From the NCBI GenBank assembly GCA_946965045.2, contig OX337240.1, positions 558,001 through 622,000 on the forward strand: DNA of 64,000 bases. The letters run 5' to 3'. The position numbers were made by a program, and so were the translations under genes. This DNA comes from Epithemia pelagica (taxonomy: Eukaryota > Bacillariophyta > Bacillariophyceae > Surirellales > Surirellaceae). This document shows positions 1-10,316 of the stretch, piece by piece. Below the pieces are notes generated by a model. It was not told where the DNA came from, made no database searches, and saw nothing but the letters and a program-made list of their open reading frames with translations. Positions within the stretch are counted from its first letter, which is position 1. Every line of letters begins with the position of its first letter.

Positions 1-1
1 C

Positions 2-3000
2 TTGGATAACGTTGTCAACACAAAATCTGGAGCCAAGTCTCTCTGTTATCAATCATATTTCCGCCTGCTTCTTGATGCTGCTTTTGACCATGACCAAGCT
101 ACCCGAACTTCTGCGTCTAACCGCCGTCGTCATGTAAAGCAACATGAATTTCAGTTGGATGAACCTTTTGAACCAGTGGAGTCCCCTGACTACCAGATCA
201 ACAACACAAATATCCAATCCGAAAAGTCCCCAACTTCGTCGAAAATCAGCCTTCCAAGAGATGTATGGTTTAAACTCTCTGAAGAGGATCGGCAAATCAT
301 TGTCGACTTCAATAAATCCGTCCAAGATTCCCCGACAACTCCACGCAAGGTCCAAACACATTCTCTTGACATTGATCCTGAACCAGATCCTGATCCTGAT
401 GCCAACAACATTGGTGATACCCATCAAGATGCATCAGAACAAGATCCATTCGATACATCCTCTGATCCGGTTACCCAGTTCGTACACCAGGCTATTGCAT
501 CGACAGATATCAATCATCCAGCATCTGACCTCAGCAACATCTTGTCAACTTCTACGACAAAATCAAGTCCTAAAGTCAAGTTCAAGTCTTCTGCTGATCA
601 CAAGCAAAAGGTTCATATGTCACGATATCTATTCTCCCGCAAATCCACCTTTTCTGGTAATCAACTCATCGATCGAGGTGCCAATGGAGGCCTTGCAGGA
701 TCTGACATGCGTATCCTTGCCAAAACCGGACGTCATATTACCATCGTAGGTATTGACAATCATGAATTGACTGGCCTTCCAGTTGTTACCTGTGCTGCCA
801 AGTTTGATACAAGTGATGGACCCATTATTGGTATCTTCAATGAGTATGCCCACTATGGAAAGGGTTTATCTATCCATGCCCCAGCGCAATTTGAACATTT
901 CGGCCTATCTGTCGACGAACGATCCGTCAAGGTTGATGGCAAACAACGCATTACTACCCTTGATGGACGCGCATTGCCCTTACGAATCAAGGATGGCCTT
1001 GCATACATTCAATCTCTGGGAATCCCTTCTGATGACGATATGGATAAATATCCGCATATTGTGTTCACTTCACCCCATATCTGGGATCCTTCTGTACTTG
1101 ACCATACCCATCCAGACCCCCATCAAGACCCTGCACCGAACTGGACATCTGTGGAGACTGATGGTAGTATGGAAACGTACCCCTATGACCAATATGGGGA
1201 GTATACCGATCGCGTTGTATGCACTTTGAATCTCCTCCTTGATCTCCCATATGATCATGGCCCCGATACACCCTCCTTCTTTTCCATCTATGCTGATCAA
1301 GATGGCAACGACCCCACACTTCATGCGTCTGTCCACAAACTCTACAAGGAACAATACGATTGGAAGAAATTTCGCCCTTTCTTTGGGTGGCAATCGGAAG
1401 ACGTAATCGCCGATACGTTCAAGCATACAACTCGTCATGGACACATTTCCTTTGACCAGGATACCTTGAAGAAACACTTTAAGGCCCGGAATCCTATCCT
1501 TAACCTCCCACGACGGCATGAACCCGTTGCCACTGACTCCATCTTCTCCGACACCCCGGCTGTTAACCATGGTGGCAAGATTGCTCAGATTTTTGTTGGT
1601 CGTGATACTTTGGTTACTGACATTTATGGTATCAAGTCTACCAAGCAATTCGTCAATACCCTCCAGGATAACATTCGTACACGTGGTGTCATGGAGACTT
1701 TGATCAGTGATGGTGGTTCGTCACTCATTTCCCACAAGGTCAAGGATATTCTTCGCACCCTTCTGATTGGTGAATACCGTTCCGAGCCCTATCACCAACA
1801 CCAGAACAAAGCTGAGAACCGCTATCAGACCGTTAAGCGTATGACCAATGCTATCATGAATGCATCTGGTTGCCCTGCTTCTGCATGGTTACTTTGTTTA
1901 GAATATGTGTGTGACCTCCTCAATCACACTTCCTCTCCCACCCACTCTGGCCGCACCCCTCTTGAGGCTCTTACCGGTACCCCACCCGACATTACCCATC
2001 TCCTTTTCTTTCCTTTCTGGGATGAGGTCTACTATCGTGTCGACCCTTCTGAACCTACCTCCGGTTCTTACCCTTCGTCTCCCGACGAGAAGATTGGCCA
2101 CTGGGTTGGTTTTGCCCACAATGTTGGTGATGCCTTTACTTGGAAGATCCTCACTGCCGACAACGTCATCATCTACCGTTCCGCTGTCCGTCGCGTTGCC
2201 TCCACTACCCCCAACCTTCGTGTGGATATCTCTTCAGGGGAGGAGTCGCCGCATAAACCCACTGACAAGCAAGGTGACACTGTCTTTATTCGCAGCAGAA
2301 GTGAAGACCCATCCACACCTATGCCAACAATTGACTACGACGATTTAGTTGGACGCACATTCCTTTGTGACACTGAAGAGAATGGGGAGCGCCATCGAGC
2401 ACGAGTAATCAAACGAGTTGTCGACCTGGAACAAGATGCAACCAAACAAGAAGATCGACTCAAATATATCTTTCGCAAGTCTAACTCCAATGTTGATGAG
2501 ATGATCTCCTACAACCAGCTCATGGAATACATTGAAAGGGATAATCAAGCCCAAACGACAGGGGATAGTCTCTTCCGATTCAGAGACGTTATTGCACACC
2601 AAGGACCTTTGAACTCAAGCGACCCAGACTATAAAGGGAGTAAATATAATGTCCTTGTTGATTGGGAGACTGGGGAGACGACATACGAACCTCTATCTCT
2701 TATTGCAAATGATGACCCCATCACAGTCGCCATCTATGCCAAGAAAAATGGTTTGCTGGACCTACCTGGATGGAAACATCTCAAGCGATACGTCAAGACA
2801 AGCAAAAGACTCATTCGAGCAGCTAAACAATCCAGGATCAAACAAGTTCGTCGCTCTATCAAGTACAAGTTTGGTTTTCAAGTACCTCGCACCTATGAAG
2901 AAGCAGTGGAACTAGACAAGCAATTTGGGAACACGAAATGGCAAGACGCAACAGAATTGGAACTCTCACAGATCCAATCGTATAACACTTTCAAGGACCA

Positions 3001-4621
3001 TGGAAAAGCCAAGTTGATTAATGGGAAATTGGCCAATGCACCAGAAGGATATCATAAGATAAGAGTACATCTGGTCTTTGATGTCAAGCATGACGGAAGG
3101 CACAAGGCACGACTTGTCGCAGATGGACATCTCACCAAGGAACCCGTTGAGACCATCTATTCAGGGGTTGTCTCCATTCGCAACCTTCGCATTGCCATAT
3201 TTCTTGGAACCATGAACGACATGGAAATATGGGGAGCAGATATTGGGAACGCATACCTAGAAGCATTGACAGGAGAGAAGATTTTCATCATTGCAGGACC
3301 AGAGTTCAAGGAGTTAGAAGGACATATCTTGATCATCTACAAGGCATTATATGGTCTCAAATCCTCAGGTGCTCGCTGGCATGACAAACTGTTTGATGTT
3401 CTCATTGATATGGGATTTTCTCCAAGCAAGGCTGACCCTGATATTTGGATGAAGAAGGCTCCTGGAGAAGACTGTTATGAATACATCGCTGTATATGTTG
3501 ATGACTTAGCTATCGTTGCCATGGACCCTGAAGCTGTCTGCAAGATCTTTACAGAAAAATACAACTTCAAACTCAAAGGAGTCGGACCTATCGAGTATCA
3601 TTTGGGGTGTCGTTATACCAAAGATCCAGACGGTACACTTGTGTCTGACCCACGAAGGTACATCGAGAAGATGATGGATACCTATGAACGATTGTTCAAT
3701 GAGAAACCTAAGAAAGCAAAGCCGCCAGTCATTGCTAACGATCATCCTGAACTTGATGACTCTGAGTTTTTAGATGAAGAAGGGATCCAGCATTTCCAGA
3801 CTCTTATTGGACAACTGCAATGGCTAATTACCATTGGCCGTTTTGATGTCTTCCCTGCTACCATGACTCTATCAAGGTTCAGAGCTGCTCCAAGGATTGG
3901 TCATTTGAAGCGAGCTAAGCGCATCTATGGATACCTCATGTCATTTCCTGATGGGTCTATCAGATTCCGCACTGGGGAGCCAGATTTATCAGCTTTACCT
4001 ATCCAAGAATACGATTGGAGTCGTACCGTATACATGGACGCCAAGGAACGTATCCCTGAGGACTGTCCAACCCCACTTGGGCGTTTTGTGACAACTATAC
4101 ATTATGTCGACGCAAATCTCATGCATGATATGGTTACTGGGAAAGCAGTTACAGCCATCCTGCATTTTGTAAACGGTACACCCGTGGACTGGTACAGTAA
4201 GCGACAAGCCACAGTGGAGACAGCCACGTACGGATCTGAATTTGTTGCCGCAAGGACTGCAGTTGATCAGATCACGGAGCTACGCCTTACACTCCGATAC
4301 TTGGGAGTCCCTCTACGTGAGAAGAGTTACATGTTTGGAGATAACCGCTCTGTCGTTATCAATAGCGCCGCACCACACTCAATCATCTCCAAGAGGCACC
4401 ATCTCCTATCCTATCACCGAGTCCGTGAAGCTATCGCTGCAAAGTACGTCGCATTCTACTGGAAAGATGGAAAGACAAACCCAGCTGATATCCTCAGTAA
4501 ACATTGGGAATTCGCCGCAGTTTGGCCCATGCTCAGATCTTTGTTATTCTGGAGAGGAAAAATCCAGGAAAGTGATGAGGGAATTGACAATCCTCATTCG
4601 ACGAATTGTGGGGAGTGTTAG
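2..4621 (+). CDS. Ty1/copia Gag-Pol polyprotein, 5'-partial
   Basis: An uninterrupted frame of 1,539 codons enters from the left edge and stops with TAG at 4619-4621, inside the first bases of the LTR. Near residue 222 it has a protease-like motif IDRGANGG, where most retroviral-type proteases have D-S/T-G. The integrase core follows: VTDIYG near 540, then SDGG near 570 and the catalytic E in NKAENR about 35 residues later. The RT has the motif A aspartate in GADIGNAYLEA near 1080, a YGLKSSGARW block and the YVDD box in VYVDDLAIV near 1166. The C-terminal RNase H shows YVDAN, ATYGSEFVAA, FGDNRS and NPADILSKHW. All catalytic motifs look intact. The N-terminal gag part is acidic and cut by the window edge. 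Confidence 0.93.
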   Translation: MDNVVNTKSGAKSLCYQSYFRLLLDAAFDHDQATRTSASNRRRHVKQHEFQLDEPFEPVESPDYQINNTNIQSEKSPTSSKISLPRDVWFKLSEEDRQIIVDFNKSVQDSPTTPRKVQTHSLDIDPEPDPDPDANNIGDTHQDASEQDPFDTSSDPVTQFVHQAIASTDINHPASDLSNILSTSTTKSSPKVKFKSSADHKQKVHMSRYLFSRKSTFSGNQLIDRGANGGLAGSDMRILAKTGRHITIVGIDNHELTGLPVVTCAAKFDTSDGPIIGIFNEYAHYGKGLSIHAPAQFEHFGLSVDERSVKVDGKQRITTLDGRALPLRIKDGLAYIQSLGIPSDDDMDKYPHIVFTSPHIWDPSVLDHTHPDPHQDPAPNWTSVETDGSMETYPYDQYGEYTDRVVCTLNLLLDLPYDHGPDTPSFFSIYADQDGNDPTLHASVHKLYKEQYDWKKFRPFFGWQSEDVIADTFKHTTRHGHISFDQDTLKKHFKARNPILNLPRRHEPVATDSIFSDTPAVNHGGKIAQIFVGRDTLVTDIYGIKSTKQFVNTLQDNIRTRGVMETLISDGGSSLISHKVKDILRTLLIGEYRSEPYHQHQNKAENRYQTVKRMTNAIMNASGCPASAWLLCLEYVCDLLNHTSSPTHSGRTPLEALTGTPPDITHLLFFPFWDEVYYRVDPSEPTSGSYPSSPDEKIGHWVGFAHNVGDAFTWKILTADNVIIYRSAVRRVASTTPNLRVDISSGEESPHKPTDKQGDTVFIRSRSEDPSTPMPTIDYDDLVGRTFLCDTEENGERHRARVIKRVVDLEQDATKQEDRLKYIFRKSNSNVDEMISYNQLMEYIERDNQAQTTGDSLFRFRDVIAHQGPLNSSDPDYKGSKYNVLVDWETGETTYEPLSLIANDDPITVAIYAKKNGLLDLPGWKHLKRYVKTSKRLIRAAKQSRIKQVRRSIKYKFGFQVPRTYEEAVELDKQFGNTKWQDATELELSQIQSYNTFKDHGKAKLINGKLANAPEGYHKIRVHLVFDVKHDGRHKARLVADGHLTKEPVETIYSGVVSIRNLRIAIFLGTMNDMEIWGADIGNAYLEALTGEKIFIIAGPEFKELEGHILIIYKALYGLKSSGARWHDKLFDVLIDMGFSPSKADPDIWMKKAPGEDCYEYIAVYVDDLAIVAMDPEAVCKIFTEKYNFKLKGVGPIEYHLGCRYTKDPDGTLVSDPRRYIEKMMDTYERLFNEKPKKAKPPVIANDHPELDDSEFLDEEGIQHFQTLIGQLQWLITIGRFDVFPATMTLSRFRAAPRIGHLKRAKRIYGYLMSFPDGSIRFRTGEPDLSALPIQEYDWSRTVYMDAKERIPEDCPTPLGRFVTTIHYVDANLMHDMVTGKAVTAILHFVNGTPVDWYSKRQATVETATYGSEFVAARTAVDQITELRLTLRYLGVPLREKSYMFGDNRSVVINSAAPHSIISKRHHLLSYHRVREAIAAKYVAFYWKDGKTNPADILSKHWEFAAVWPMLRSLLFWRGKIQESDEGIDNPHSTNCGEC

Positions 4622-5186
4622 GATTCTCACCGAAAACTAGGTGGCGAAACCTACAACTCATCGAATGATGCTAGTATTTTATGGCATCCGATGACATTTT
4701 CCTAAAAATGAGAAAAGAATGTCGGCATGCTCGCGAAACTATAAATTTGGCCACGGCATGCTCGCAGTGCACGCGTTATCGGCGACCGCTCGGATATTAA
4801 CTATGGCCCAACACGTGCGCGCCCAAAACTATCAAGTGCGCGCCTCTACTATCCGAGTACGCGCATCCACGATTCGACCTAACGGTCTATGTAATCAAAG
4901 CACGAATCACGATCACGCGAGACCATATCTCTGTTCCCACAAATCCAAGAATGCAAACAGCAACGCGCCCAAGACAAGACTTATACCACGACAAAGCAAG
5001 AGCTGTTGCATCCCATACATGTTATCCATCACCCTATACATTCAATATACACCAATGCCGGTCTACTCCAACCAGTGAGGACCTATCACACCAGATCCAT
5101 GGCCGTATGCAAGAGCCAGGACTTCGGCACCATCAACCACCTTAGTTAGTAATCGTCTCACAATCATTAATATCACCATTTTAACA
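4616..5186 (+). repeat. Putative 3' LTR of the copia element (571 bp)
   Basis: The proposed LTR starts TGTTAG directly after the polypurine tract and ends TTTTAACA, giving TG...CA termini with a 5-bp inverted match (TGTTA/TAACA). A TATAAA at 4740-4745 could be the promoter. The right boundary rests on the terminal motif alone because the 5' LTR is not in the window. The next five bases, CTCAT, would be the target duplication. Confidence 0.55.
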
Positions 5187-6542
5187 CTCATCTTAAGACT
5201 TACCTCTTATCAGTGGACCGACTGCCCCCACCCACGGCGGACTTCGACTTGCAACTCTTCTCTGACCCGTGGAGGATTGTTGTATCGGTTGGTGATTCGA
5301 TTGTCGGCTCAGCGAGCCTTTTACCTATCCTAACTATCTGTCTAACCCCTGTTGAATCGAGAGAAGTTTATCAATATCAGCTGGTGCCTGTTTACAGAAA
5401 ACGGTGAATTTCTGGCCCGCATACTCCATTGCATCAAGATGCAGGTTTCCCAGCAAATGAAGGTTACCCAACGCTAGCTCCTCACAGCTCCAAGTGATTG
5501 CTTTCGATTTCAAGTCCGAAGGAGCGAAGGACACCAACGAATCTATGTCGCTTAGATGGTTACTTTCATGGATCAACAATATTGGTTGGCACTTCTGATA
5601 CTCCACAGAGGACGTAGGATGGGAGGGGTGTGCCGCTTGATCACTACTTCTCCACAAGCATTCACTTGCCATGGCCTTGCTGTTTTGCCATGCCAGTCCG
5701 TAAAGGAAAGCAATATGGCCTGCTCGAGTAGGGGTAACGCATGAGGTGTATTGATAGGAAAAGGGGAAGCGGGTCGGATGGGGTGGATAGAGGTGTCTTG
5801 GGAGTTTGTTTCATGGGCATTACTGGCCTCGTTGCTGTGGTGATGGAGGGCTGATAGAACGTTGGCTGTGGACACAGAGTGGTTTGTTGCAAGCACCAGG
5901 GACGCGGTAGATAGCTCTTCGATGGTGTTAGTTTCCTGGGAAAAGCGTTGGACTGGGGTGGAAGGGTCCATGGTTGGTGCACTTGGTCACACAAGGTTGG
6001 GTCCGTGGTGAGACCGTGGAGGTGAAAATGGTTTTGTATCAAGATCGAGAAATCGCCAAATTTGGAGGACGCGCCGTGGGGGTGAGAAGACGAATGCACC
6101 TTTTCTCCGACTCAGGCGGGATTCATAACTCACCCGACGCTTGGGGGTAGTCCGCGACCCACATCATACAATAGTGCTCCGCGGGACTGCAGCGCTTTAG
6201 GTCCCGGTCCGGGGATGCCATATAGGAGTATTAGTTATTGTAATTAGTATTTCATTCTCGAAGCCTACTACTTACTCCTAAGCCTAAGTCCAACCACACT
6301 CTCAGTCTAGAATTCTATGTCCATTGTGGAACGATGAGTACAGTGTACTGTTGGTTGAGAGGTTGCTAAGGCTAAGGTCTAAAGTAGTACGTGAGAGGTG
6401 AGAGAAGTACAGAATACTACCTAGCTAGACTCTTAGAGAGCAGAAGCAGCAGAAGCGGGCTAGAGAGAGGAGCTACTTGCTAGGAGTACAATCTACCTAC
6501 TACTAATAGAGGAGCTAGGCGTACGCGTTACTCCTACTACGA
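5187..6542. other. About 1.36 kb without a confident gene
   Basis: Three overlapping minus-strand frames (5334-5672, 5573-5971, 5662-6099) are open for 112-145 codons in different phases. They have no recognisable motif. They could be exons of an unrecognised gene or chance frames. The rightmost 300 bases are rich in short CTACT/ACTCGT-type words. Confidence 0.3.
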
Positions 6543-6550
6543 GTACTCGT
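6543..6550. repeat. Left target-site duplication of hAT MITE
   Basis: GTACTCGT abuts the left inverted repeat and recurs exactly at 6856-6863 next to the right one. Eight bases is the characteristic duplication length of hAT transposases. The local DNA is rich in ACTCGT words, so chance is somewhat more likely than in random sequence. Confidence 0.75.
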
Positions 6551-6855
6551 TAGAGGTTGGACCCGCGAGCTCAAATCGATGCGGGTAGGATACCCGCGCA
6601 TCCCAGCCTTTGCGGTTCCAAATACCCGCGTGTTCCGCAGTTCCGCACCACTATGGGATTTTATGTACTCTGTACAAATTTGACGTACGGGCGGTCAGAC
6701 CTCGAAAGCACCAAATCGGTGCACCCCGCCTTTACTGTGCGTAGGTGCGAGTAGCGCGGATCGGACCCGCCAGTCTCTTTCGCTGCGGTTCCAGGGATCA
6801 GCACCACGGATCCGCGGATCCGATCCGCAGCACCGCGGTGCGGGTCCAACCTCTA
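6551..6855. mobile_element. Non-autonomous hAT-type MITE, 305 bp
   Basis: The ends are a perfect 16-bp terminal inverted repeat, TAGAGGTTGGACCCGC at 6551-6566 and its reverse complement at 6840-6855, flanked by an exact 8-bp duplication. The TAGAG...-type terminus and 8-bp duplication fit the hAT superfamily. The interior has several GC-rich subterminal words (CGGATCC, TACCCGCG, GCGGTTCC) like the transposase-binding repeats of hAT ends. It has no coding capacity, so mobility would need a transposase supplied from elsewhere. Confidence 0.8.
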
Positions 6856-6863
6856 GTACTCGT
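6856..6863. repeat. Right target-site duplication of hAT MITE
   Basis: Exact second copy of GTACTCGT, immediately after the right inverted repeat. Confidence 0.75.
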
Positions 6864-7503
6864 AGACTCGTACTCGGACCTGTTCTCGTTCTCGTACTCG
6901 TGTTATTATTACGAGTACTCCTCTATTTTATTATTCTACTCGTAGCTCGTAGGTAGACCTGGACATTTTGTACCTCAGTGGACTTATTCAACCTTGGTTG
7001 GGAAATTCGGATTAGGGACAAAAGCCTGATGGGAAAGGGACCTCAAGCGGCGGCTACCCATAAGTAGATATATCGGGCTATGATCAACCTTACGACTTAT
7101 TATTGCTGCACAAACTACGCCCTGCACAACCGCATGCCATAAAGCTTTCATCAAAGCGATGGGGATACGATACTTTTGTACAACCTAGCATCTCGGATTT
7201 CTTTTTTTGAAATGAACATAAGGTTGTATTGGTATTACGTGTAAAAAGTAGTATTTACATACACACTCTCTAGCGATCTTCTTCTGAGAGATTTCACCGG
7301 AACTATGCAGAACCGAGAAGGATTCTCCTCTAGATGATGACTCGTAGAAATTTATCGGTCTTATACTCACCTCATTGATAACTTCCTTCGCCTTATTTTC
7401 TTTATATAGGCCCCACTTCTGGAGGTGGAAGTTTCGTGTTCCCGCGGTTCGCATCTCGCATCATCCCGGTTCGCCATTCGCCACGTTTCTCACAACATGC
7501 AAC
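6864..7503. other. Intergenic DNA, low-complexity at left
   Basis: The first 90 bases are rich in CTCGTACTCG-type words and TTATTATT. The rest contains no gene-like frame that I can support. The last part is presumably the promoter of the gene starting at 7504. Confidence 0.4.
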
Positions 7504-8260
7504 ATGCAACAGGCACCGTCCATCTCCAATGACACACCCATCATTGATCCTCTCATCCCAACGTAGGAGGGATCATAAAAAATTTGATAACCACCCTGTC
7601 CCTGTGGTCTCAAAAGTCGCATCATGAGAAACGAAAGCAGACTTCGCCTCAAGCCTACCATGTTGTTCGGAAAAGGATGATCTCGACAACCAGAGGATGA
7701 GTTGTCGCTTTCCTCCTCGCATTCGGTGGATCGATTCATGAGCAACAAATCCACATGGGGGGACCCACCAACCTAGCATCCCAAGACGGCAGGTTTCCAT
7801 CGACGAAAGCAAAAACTCGTATGTCGAACCTCTTGAAACAGGTTCCAGTCATGAAGATGTTGTGTCTTGGTACTCCAAGGCAGAATGCAAACGAATGAAA
7901 GAGACATTTCGTGCTACCGTCAACGCCATGGAGGACGATTTGGATGCCGACGTTCTGAAAGTCGCCTACTCGTCTTGTTGCGATGGCGCACTGACCAAAA
8001 CTCAAGTGAAATCCATGAAGTCCTATCTGGAATCTGAACCTGTTGCGGTGGGATTGGAACAAAACATTATCAGTTCATGTGTCAGTGACAAACGTCAAAG
8101 ACGTGGCAAGCTTTTGGAGCTCGTGTGCAACCTTCATCATGACCATCCAAACTTGTCGCGAGACGATTTGTCGGAACGCTTGCGGCAAAAGTGCAAAGAC
8201 ATTAGTCGTCCCGCTCGGATCTATGCGCTAAGCATTGGTCAAGCACAAGCGACATCATAG
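7504..8260 (+). CDS. Conserved-type diatom small protein, two exons, 180 aa
   Basis: Exon 1 is 7504-7562 and exon 2 is 7777-8260, separated by a 214-bp GT-AG intron. The second exon is open upstream but has no ATG. Splicing from the short ATG exon (MQQAPSISNDT...) restores the frame and places RRQVSIDESKN about 60 residues before WYSKAECKRMKETF. The arrangement VS(F/I)DE-SKN, then WYSK, then a VAVGLE block near residue 112, followed by an Arg/Lys-rich helix, matches my recollection of a family repeated many times in diatom genomes, of unknown function. No signal peptide or membrane segment is visible. AATAAA lies 26 bases after the stop. The intron placement is inferred from frame and consensus. 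Confidence 0.65.
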
Positions 8261-8285
8261 ATCGGGGGTTCGTTGAACTGTGTAT

Positions 8286-8291
8286 AATAAA
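8286..8291 (+). promoter_or_regulatory. Candidate poly(A) signal
   Basis: AATAAA 26 bases after the stop of the 7504-8260 gene. Diatom poly(A) signals are variable, so usage is uncertain. Confidence 0.4.
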
Positions 8292-8413
8292 ACAATGTAA
8301 AATACCTTGACTCTCATTTATGCACATCTAAGTTAAAGTCCTCTACGTTCTGGGCAGTTCGCTTCCGTTCGAATACATGCTCCCTATGAACCACTACAGA
8401 TATTGGCAAAGAC

Positions 8414-9613
8414 TCACTCATCCATGGACTCAATCTGTTCTTGAATAGCTCCATAGATTTTCCGAACAAACCATAACGATGCGACAAAACCAACAAAGCC
8501 GCAATACAGTCCAAAGCAAACCGCCATCATACCCGTGTAGACGAGGTAGACAATGGTGGGCAAAACGCCAACCAGATGCAATTGGGTCCAGAGATACCAA
8601 AGACTGTACAAAAACAGGTACATGCCAGCACTCGCCGTATTCCAAAAGGATCGCCACCACCAAGCATGATTTTGAGCCCAAAGTTGCAAGTGCGTCAAAA
8701 CGATACTCACTTCGGCACATAGTACAGTCAGTGCTGGGAAGACAGCAACAAGAAATCCAAGTCCATAATAAATCTGATTCTTCCATAGAGCACCGAGGAT
8801 AAAGTTGAATTCGATGCAGACACATCCAATTGGGAGAACTCCGCCAATAAGGATCGTAAATCGAGCATCTGCAAAGAACGGCAGTCGCGGAATGGTTCGA
8901 GCGGTTGCGTTGGTCGCCACTGGACAATCCAGCTTCTCTTGTTGGTGCCCAATGTAGGCACCGAGAACAACAAGAGGCGTGGACACACAAATCCAGAGGA
9001 AGGATAGAACAAGAATCGTTAAAGAGTTCACAGCAGTGGCTGCTCCATCGAGGCTCAAAAACACGTTGAGGACAAGAAATACGGACAATAACAGACCAGG
9101 TACGGCAACTGCTGTCATCAACACATTGAGTTTCCAATCCTTTCCGTCCATGAACTTGTATATGCGGCTACTAACGTATCCAGCAGCACTCCCGCAAAGA
9201 ACAAACACTGCGATCATTGCAGTTAGGATCTGACCAGTTCTCATTGGGGAGAGGAACTTTGTCTGTGACGCCAGCAAGATAACTAGAGCGGCGAGACCAA
9301 TCTGAGCCCCTGTTCCTGAGAGTACAGAGAGAAGCATAGGGTACGTTGTGGGAGGTCGAAAGACATCCCCATGCAATTCTTTCCATCCATTTTCCGTTCC
9401 AGACGAGCCACCAAGCGATTCCATTTCTTTAGAAATATCCTTTCGAAGATGGCGGATCAGGATCATGCTGATCAAAAGAGTCAAAAAAAGAACAATCATG
9501 AGCGAATTGGCAATGCTATAGTAGTGAAGGTCGTCGGCCGGAGCACCCATGAGATAGACGTCCCAGCAGGCCAGTGCTAAAACTAGCACAAAAGTCGAGC
9601 CACACCGTCCCAT
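8414..9613 (-). CDS. TM9 superfamily (EMP70/nonaspanin) membrane protein lacking the luminal domain, 399 aa
   Basis: TM9SF proteins are nine-pass endosomal/Golgi membrane proteins with a large N-terminal luminal domain. Here the conserved core is clear: HYYSIANSLMIVLFLT, LRKDI, then NGWKELHGDVFRPP near residue 77, followed by the run of membrane helices to a short C-terminal tail. Full-length members have about 200-250 luminal residues before the first core helix. This one has only about 30, forming one hydrophobic signal-like segment (MGRCGSTFVLVLALACWDVY). An in-frame TGA lies 9 bases upstream (9620-9622), so the ATG at 9613 is the first possible start unless a 3' splice site there (CAG before AATGG) joins a distant exon. 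The upstream 450 bases do not resemble the missing domain. Either a truncated paralogue or a 5' exon not recognised. Confidence 0.85.
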   Translation of the reverse strand: MGRCGSTFVLVLALACWDVYLMGAPADDLHYYSIANSLMIVLFLTLLISMILIRHLRKDISKEMESLGGSSGTENGWKELHGDVFRPPTTYPMLLSVLSGTGAQIGLAALVILLASQTKFLSPMRTGQILTAMIAVFVLCGSAAGYVSSRIYKFMDGKDWKLNVLMTAVAVPGLLLSVFLVLNVFLSLDGAATAVNSLTILVLSFLWICVSTPLVVLGAYIGHQQEKLDCPVATNATARTIPRLPFFADARFTILIGGVLPIGCVCIEFNFILGALWKNQIYYGLGFLVAVFPALTVLCAEVSIVLTHLQLWAQNHAWWWRSFWNTASAGMYLFLYSLWYLWTQLHLVGVLPTIVYLVYTGMMAVCFGLYCGFVGFVASLWFVRKIYGAIQEQIESMDE

Positions 9614-10316
9614 TCTGCTTCAGGGGCAATCGACTGGGAGAATCAATCGTGCGTAATTTGCCCAAACCAAAGATTTGTTCTCTCTTGGCGACTTGACTAA
9701 CTGTGAAGAAACCCTTGAGCTGCAGTGCTTGATGTCTTCGAGATCCTTGGTTGTTGTAGGGAAGTTGAATGCAAAAGACGGCGATGGAGAGCCGTCGCAG
9801 CGTTCCAACTTCCAACAAGGAGAGTCCGTTCTAACAAGTGACAATGGCGAAAATGGCGGCTCGGATTGACAACAGGATCCGCGACTCATGGAGCATTTGT
9901 CTCGTGTTTTAGTCGCATTTTGTTTTAGTCTTGTTTCCAACGCAATTTCAAAGTGGAACGCCCCATCGTCCACCCTCTTTCTATCGCCCCCAGATTTTTC
10001 CACTCCAACGGTCGATTTTTGAGAAACCACGACAAAAAAAGACCACCCAAAAAGATCCACCTCTCGCGCATTGCTTCATTCATTCCAAAATACCACAACA
10101 CAACGCCAGGTCCAGTCATAATCTGAAAGAAGACGTCTGACTCTGAGCATTCTCACTCTTCGTTCAAGGTCCTGAGGTATCCATTGCAAGAGAGACCCTC
10201 CTTCAAGTCAAGAGCAAGGTCGCCATCTGGATTGAAAGAAATTCGTCAGCGGCTCGACAACAACAACAAGACGCCACCGACCAGAAGCAAGAACAGCAAG
10301 TAACAGTATCATCATC
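9614..10316. other. Divergent promoter region (703 bp)
   Basis: Lies between the minus-strand TM9 gene and the plus-strand gene at 10317. A minus-strand frame (9620-10060) is open and in phase with the TM9 frame but for one TGA. It does not look like a TM9 luminal domain, so I treat it as non-coding. Confidence 0.4.

Larger units (their letters stand above)
1..5186 (+). mobile_element. Ty1/copia LTR retrotransposon (CoDi-like), 5' end outside window
   Basis: The open frame carries integrase, reverse transcriptase and RNase H in that order, which is the Ty1/copia order (Ty3/gypsy places integrase last). The frame runs to the first bases of a putative 3' LTR. A G-rich stretch ending in GTGGGGAG at 4608-4615 sits directly before the LTR and is the expected polypurine tract. 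The 5' LTR, the primer binding site and most of gag lie outside the window, so LTR identity (age) and the target duplication cannot be assessed. The visible frame has no stop before the end, so the element may be young or active. Assignment to the diatom CoDi lineages is from general resemblance. Confidence 0.9.

Noticed and set aside
4719-5145. Short frames inside the LTR
   Set aside because: They lie within the putative LTR and have no similarity to known LTR-encoded products.
9620-10060. 146-codon minus-strand frame in phase with the TM9 gene
   Set aside because: It might have been the missing luminal domain, but the encoded sequence shows none of its motifs and lies in the promoter of the divergent gene.
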